Positions 62,226-64,000 of a DNA stretch of 64,000 nucleotides are shown here, one piece after another. Positions within the stretch are counted from its first letter, which is position 1. Each line of letters opens with the position of its first letter. The DNA lies in the NCBI GenBank assembly GCA_001552935.1, contig KQ959705.1, positions 26,098 to 90,097 on the forward strand, given 5' to 3'. Position numbers and translations under genes: made by a program. Below the pieces are notes generated by a model. That model made no database searches. It saw nothing but the letters and a program-made list of their open reading frames with translations, and was not told the DNA's origin. The DNA is from Umbribacter vaginalis (GTDB lineage: Bacteria; Actinomycetota; Coriobacteriia; Coriobacteriales; Eggerthellaceae).

Positions 62226-63400
62226 ACCGTTTGATTATTATGGGCTCGCCGCGCTCGCATGGACGGTGTGCGGCGTTAGCAGAATTGCTGTTTGATACGT
62301 ATATTGAACAGTATCCGCACGATGCCATTTTTTTGGCTCCTATCTCGGAATTGACGCTCGATTTTTTACATAAGCAGCTTCCGAACGCAAGCGCACCAGT
62401 GCCGCTTGCAGAACCAAGCGCGCCTGCACACATGCCGCTTGCTGAAGCAAACGTGTCTGCGCAACCAAGCGTTGCACCAGCGCAAATTCAAGATGTAAGC
62501 ACACAGCACGTTCCACAGCAGTTCGATTGTGCGCAGCCCGGTGCAACGCAGCCCGCTCAGCTCGCTTCCACGCAGCCCGTGCCCGTTACATCCGATCCTC
62601 AACAGCTTGATGCGTATTCGTATCTTTTTGAGTGTTCCGATGACATGAAAGAATTGTATGCGCAGCTTAATTGTGCAGATGAACTGATTATTGTTTCACC
62701 TGTTTATTTTTCAGGCGCGCCAGCCGAGTTCAAGGTGTTGCTTGATCGCATGCAGCCCTACTATCTGCGCAATCGTGCGCTTGGCGTTGAAAAAGCAGCG
62801 TATAAACCTGCGATTTTGCATATTGTTGGCGAGGGTGGTGATCCTCACGGCTTTAAACCACTTGCTTCTGAAGTAAAAAGTGCCTTTTCGCAGGCTGGTT
62901 TCGCTGTATCGCGGGTTTTAAATTGGGTTGGGTGTATAAGCGAAGACGGCTCCATCTTGCACGACCCTTGCGATATTGATGATGTGCTGTTTGATGATGA
63001 GCTCACGCACAAACCTCAAAGCGAACACGGTTGCGATTGCAAGAACAAACGCGGTTTTGAGCAAGTGCGCGAATGCGAGTGTACGAATGAACCCGCAGGT
63101 GAGTTCGTGGATGAGTGTGCGCTCGCACCAAAACACGCGCCCGCGTCCGCACCTGCGCATACGCGCCCGAAGCTGTCGCTATCAGGTGATACGTCCGTGC
63201 ATGCATCACAGCACGCTAAGCGGAAAGCAACATCGTTATGTTCAGCTAACAACGCGCGCACATCTTCTGGAACAAAGGGAACAGCTCGTGCAAAAAATGC
63301 TCATCGACCTGCGAAAAAGACGCATACTTTAAGCGTATCAAACACGCCTGCCACTTCTCGCACGTCGCGCACATCAAAAAAGGGTAAGAAGCGTGGGTAG
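62222..63400 (+). CDS. Flavodoxin-like/NADPH-dependent FMN reductase-family protein with inserts
   Basis: A 392-residue protein starting at TTG 62222 with a strong GAAGGAGA site. The N-terminal phosphate-binding strand-loop is RLIIMGSPRSHGRCAALAELL, and the second part of the fold reads LIIVSPVYFSGAPAEFKVLLDRMQPYY and ILHIVGEGGD. Between them lies a Pro/Ala/Gln-rich insert (about residues 55-130). The last 110 residues are polar, then Lys/Arg-rich, ending SKKGKKRG. It is likely an FMN-dependent oxidoreductase of unknown substrate. It overlaps tatD by 4 bp and rsmA by 8 bp, making one compact operon. Confidence 0.8.
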   Translation: MNRLIIMGSPRSHGRCAALAELLFDTYIEQYPHDAIFLAPISELTLDFLHKQLPNASAPVPLAEPSAPAHMPLAEANVSAQPSVAPAQIQDVSTQHVPQQFDCAQPGATQPAQLASTQPVPVTSDPQQLDAYSYLFECSDDMKELYAQLNCADELIIVSPVYFSGAPAEFKVLLDRMQPYYLRNRALGVEKAAYKPAILHIVGEGGDPHGFKPLASEVKSAFSQAGFAVSRVLNWVGCISEDGSILHDPCDIDDVLFDDELTHKPQSEHGCDCKNKRGFEQVRECECTNEPAGEFVDECALAPKHAPASAPAHTRPKLSLSGDTSVHASQHAKRKATSLCSANNARTSSGTKGTARAKNAHRPAKKTHTLSVSNTPATSRTSRTSKKGKKRG

Positions 63401-64000
63401 TACTGGCAGAAACGTGGATAGTACGAACAGAACTGTGGACGCCACCAGCAGAAACGTAGATCGCACTGGTAGCAGTTCGGATAGCGGGTACGCACCTGCA
63501 CGTTCTTTTAAGCCCTTACCAGCTTCTGAACAGCGATTATCTTGGCTCTTGCCAAGCGACACGCTTGCGAATGCTTCGCGCACGCGCGCTGTGCTTGACG
63601 CGTTTGATTTGCGAGCAAAGTATCGCTTTGGGCAAAATTTTCTTGTTAATCAGGCGATTATCGATAAAATAATTCAGTTGTCGCAGCTTACGGATGACGA
63701 TTATGTACTGGAAGTTGGTCCTGGCATTGGCACGCTTACGCGCGCATTGCTGCAGCGTGCGAATCAGGTTTGTTCCATTGAGTGTGATGCTCAGCTGCCG
63801 CGTGTCTTGCACGAAACGCTTGCGCCGTGGCTTGATCATTGGACGCTTATTCAGGCAGATGCGCTTGATGTGAACACGCTTCCGCACGCGCCTAATGGGC
63901 ATCATTTGCACTGTTGCGAGTGCGTTTCCGCTACGCACTTCGGAGCATACCCCGAAGCACGTTCCGACACGTTCCCGTTGCACTCCGTCGCGAACACCGA
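63393..64000 (+). CDS. rsmA: 16S rRNA (adenine1518/1519-N6)-dimethyltransferase, 5' part
   Basis: The first 202 codons are visible and the gene runs off the right edge. The KsgA/RsmA core begins near residue 66 with AKYRFGQNFLVN, followed by the SAM motif VLEVGPGIGTLT and the acidic CSIECDAQL. Just after QADALDVN, where the NLPYN active-site motif is expected, the sequence becomes a Cys/His/Ser-rich insert up to the edge. The first 65 residues are an added tail containing a 7-residue repeat. GTG 63393 overlaps the preceding gene by 8 bp; a later GTG is possible. Confidence 0.88.
   Translation, partial: MGSTGRNVDSTNRTVDATSRNVDRTGSSSDSGYAPARSFKPLPASEQRLSWLLPSDTLANASRTRAVLDAFDLRAKYRFGQNFLVNQAIIDKIIQLSQLTDDDYVLEVGPGIGTLTRALLQRANQVCSIECDAQLPRVLHETLAPWLDHWTLIQADALDVNTLPHAPNGHHLHCCECVSATHFGAYPEARSDTFPLHSVANT
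63399..63482 (+). repeat. 21-bp in-frame tandem repeat at the rsmA 5' end
   Basis: Four 21-bp units (63399, 63420, 63441, 63462) encode STGRNVD, STNRTVD, ATSRNVD and RTGSSSD. Decay increases along the array. Confidence 0.75.

Overview
This 64 kb window looks like chromosomal backbone from an anaerobic, low- to mid-GC member of the Coriobacteriia (Actinobacteria). The signs are tandem cell-wall-binding type 2 (CWB2) surface repeats, twin-arginine exported lipoproteins and enzymes, paired TrkA (CeoB/CeoC-like) subunits, a Rho factor with a long charged N-terminal extension, a GatCAB amidotransferase, and a giant fused acyl-CoA dehydratase activase. An Eggerthellaceae or Cryptobacterium-like host is a guess from gene content only. 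Nearly all genes lie on the plus strand. I found no rRNA, tRNA, CRISPR array, prophage or insertion sequence.

Layout. 1-2.8 kb: divergent Tat-lipoprotein binding protein, permease and ATPase for an iron-complex or corrinoid. 2.9-6.8 kb: CorC-type CBS protein, PspC membrane protein, two TrkA subunits. 7-14.3 kb: purB, a Tat-exported protein of unknown function, an OmpR/histidine-kinase pair, purC, a small membrane protein. 14.6-18.3 kb: a queuosine-precursor transporter behind a clear preQ1-I riboswitch, an alanine/sodium symporter, queF and a molbindin. 18.4-21.3 kb: a long AT-rich leader and a 791-residue CWB2 surface protein. 21.5-28.8 kb: ychF, gatCAB and two overlapping glycosyltransferases. 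29-32 kb: a DUF4143 ATPase behind three tandem palindromic operators, and a polysaccharide deacetylase. 32.4-41.6 kb: a FSA/transaldolase-like aldolase, rho, sppA, a MetRS paralogue with a broken KMSKS motif, an NlpC/P60 hydrolase, rnhA, engB and a 30-codon small ORF. 42-44.6 kb: a metal P-type ATPase with a small partner. 45-50.3 kb: rpsB-tsf, murA, a degenerate LCP protein and a NifU-like scaffold. 50.7-57.7 kb: a TetR regulator with the 1623-residue activase, then rsmI. 57.8-64 kb: a coiled-coil wall hydrolase, metG, tatD, a flavodoxin-like protein and the start of rsmA.

Two themes run through the window. Many conserved cytoplasmic enzymes (gatA, metG, the MetRS paralogue, tatD, rsmA, the flavoprotein, the activase) carry low-complexity Ala/Ser/Thr/Pro/Gln stretches at loops or termini, some still readable as in-frame tandem DNA repeats. 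Many intergenic gaps hold short degenerate tandem duplications, and several are C-rich and G-poor without hairpins, as expected of Rho-dependent termination sites. The strongest leads are the 32-bp operator array before the DUF4143 ATPase, the MetRS paralogue, the in-frame repeat expansions, and the preQ1-I riboswitch.
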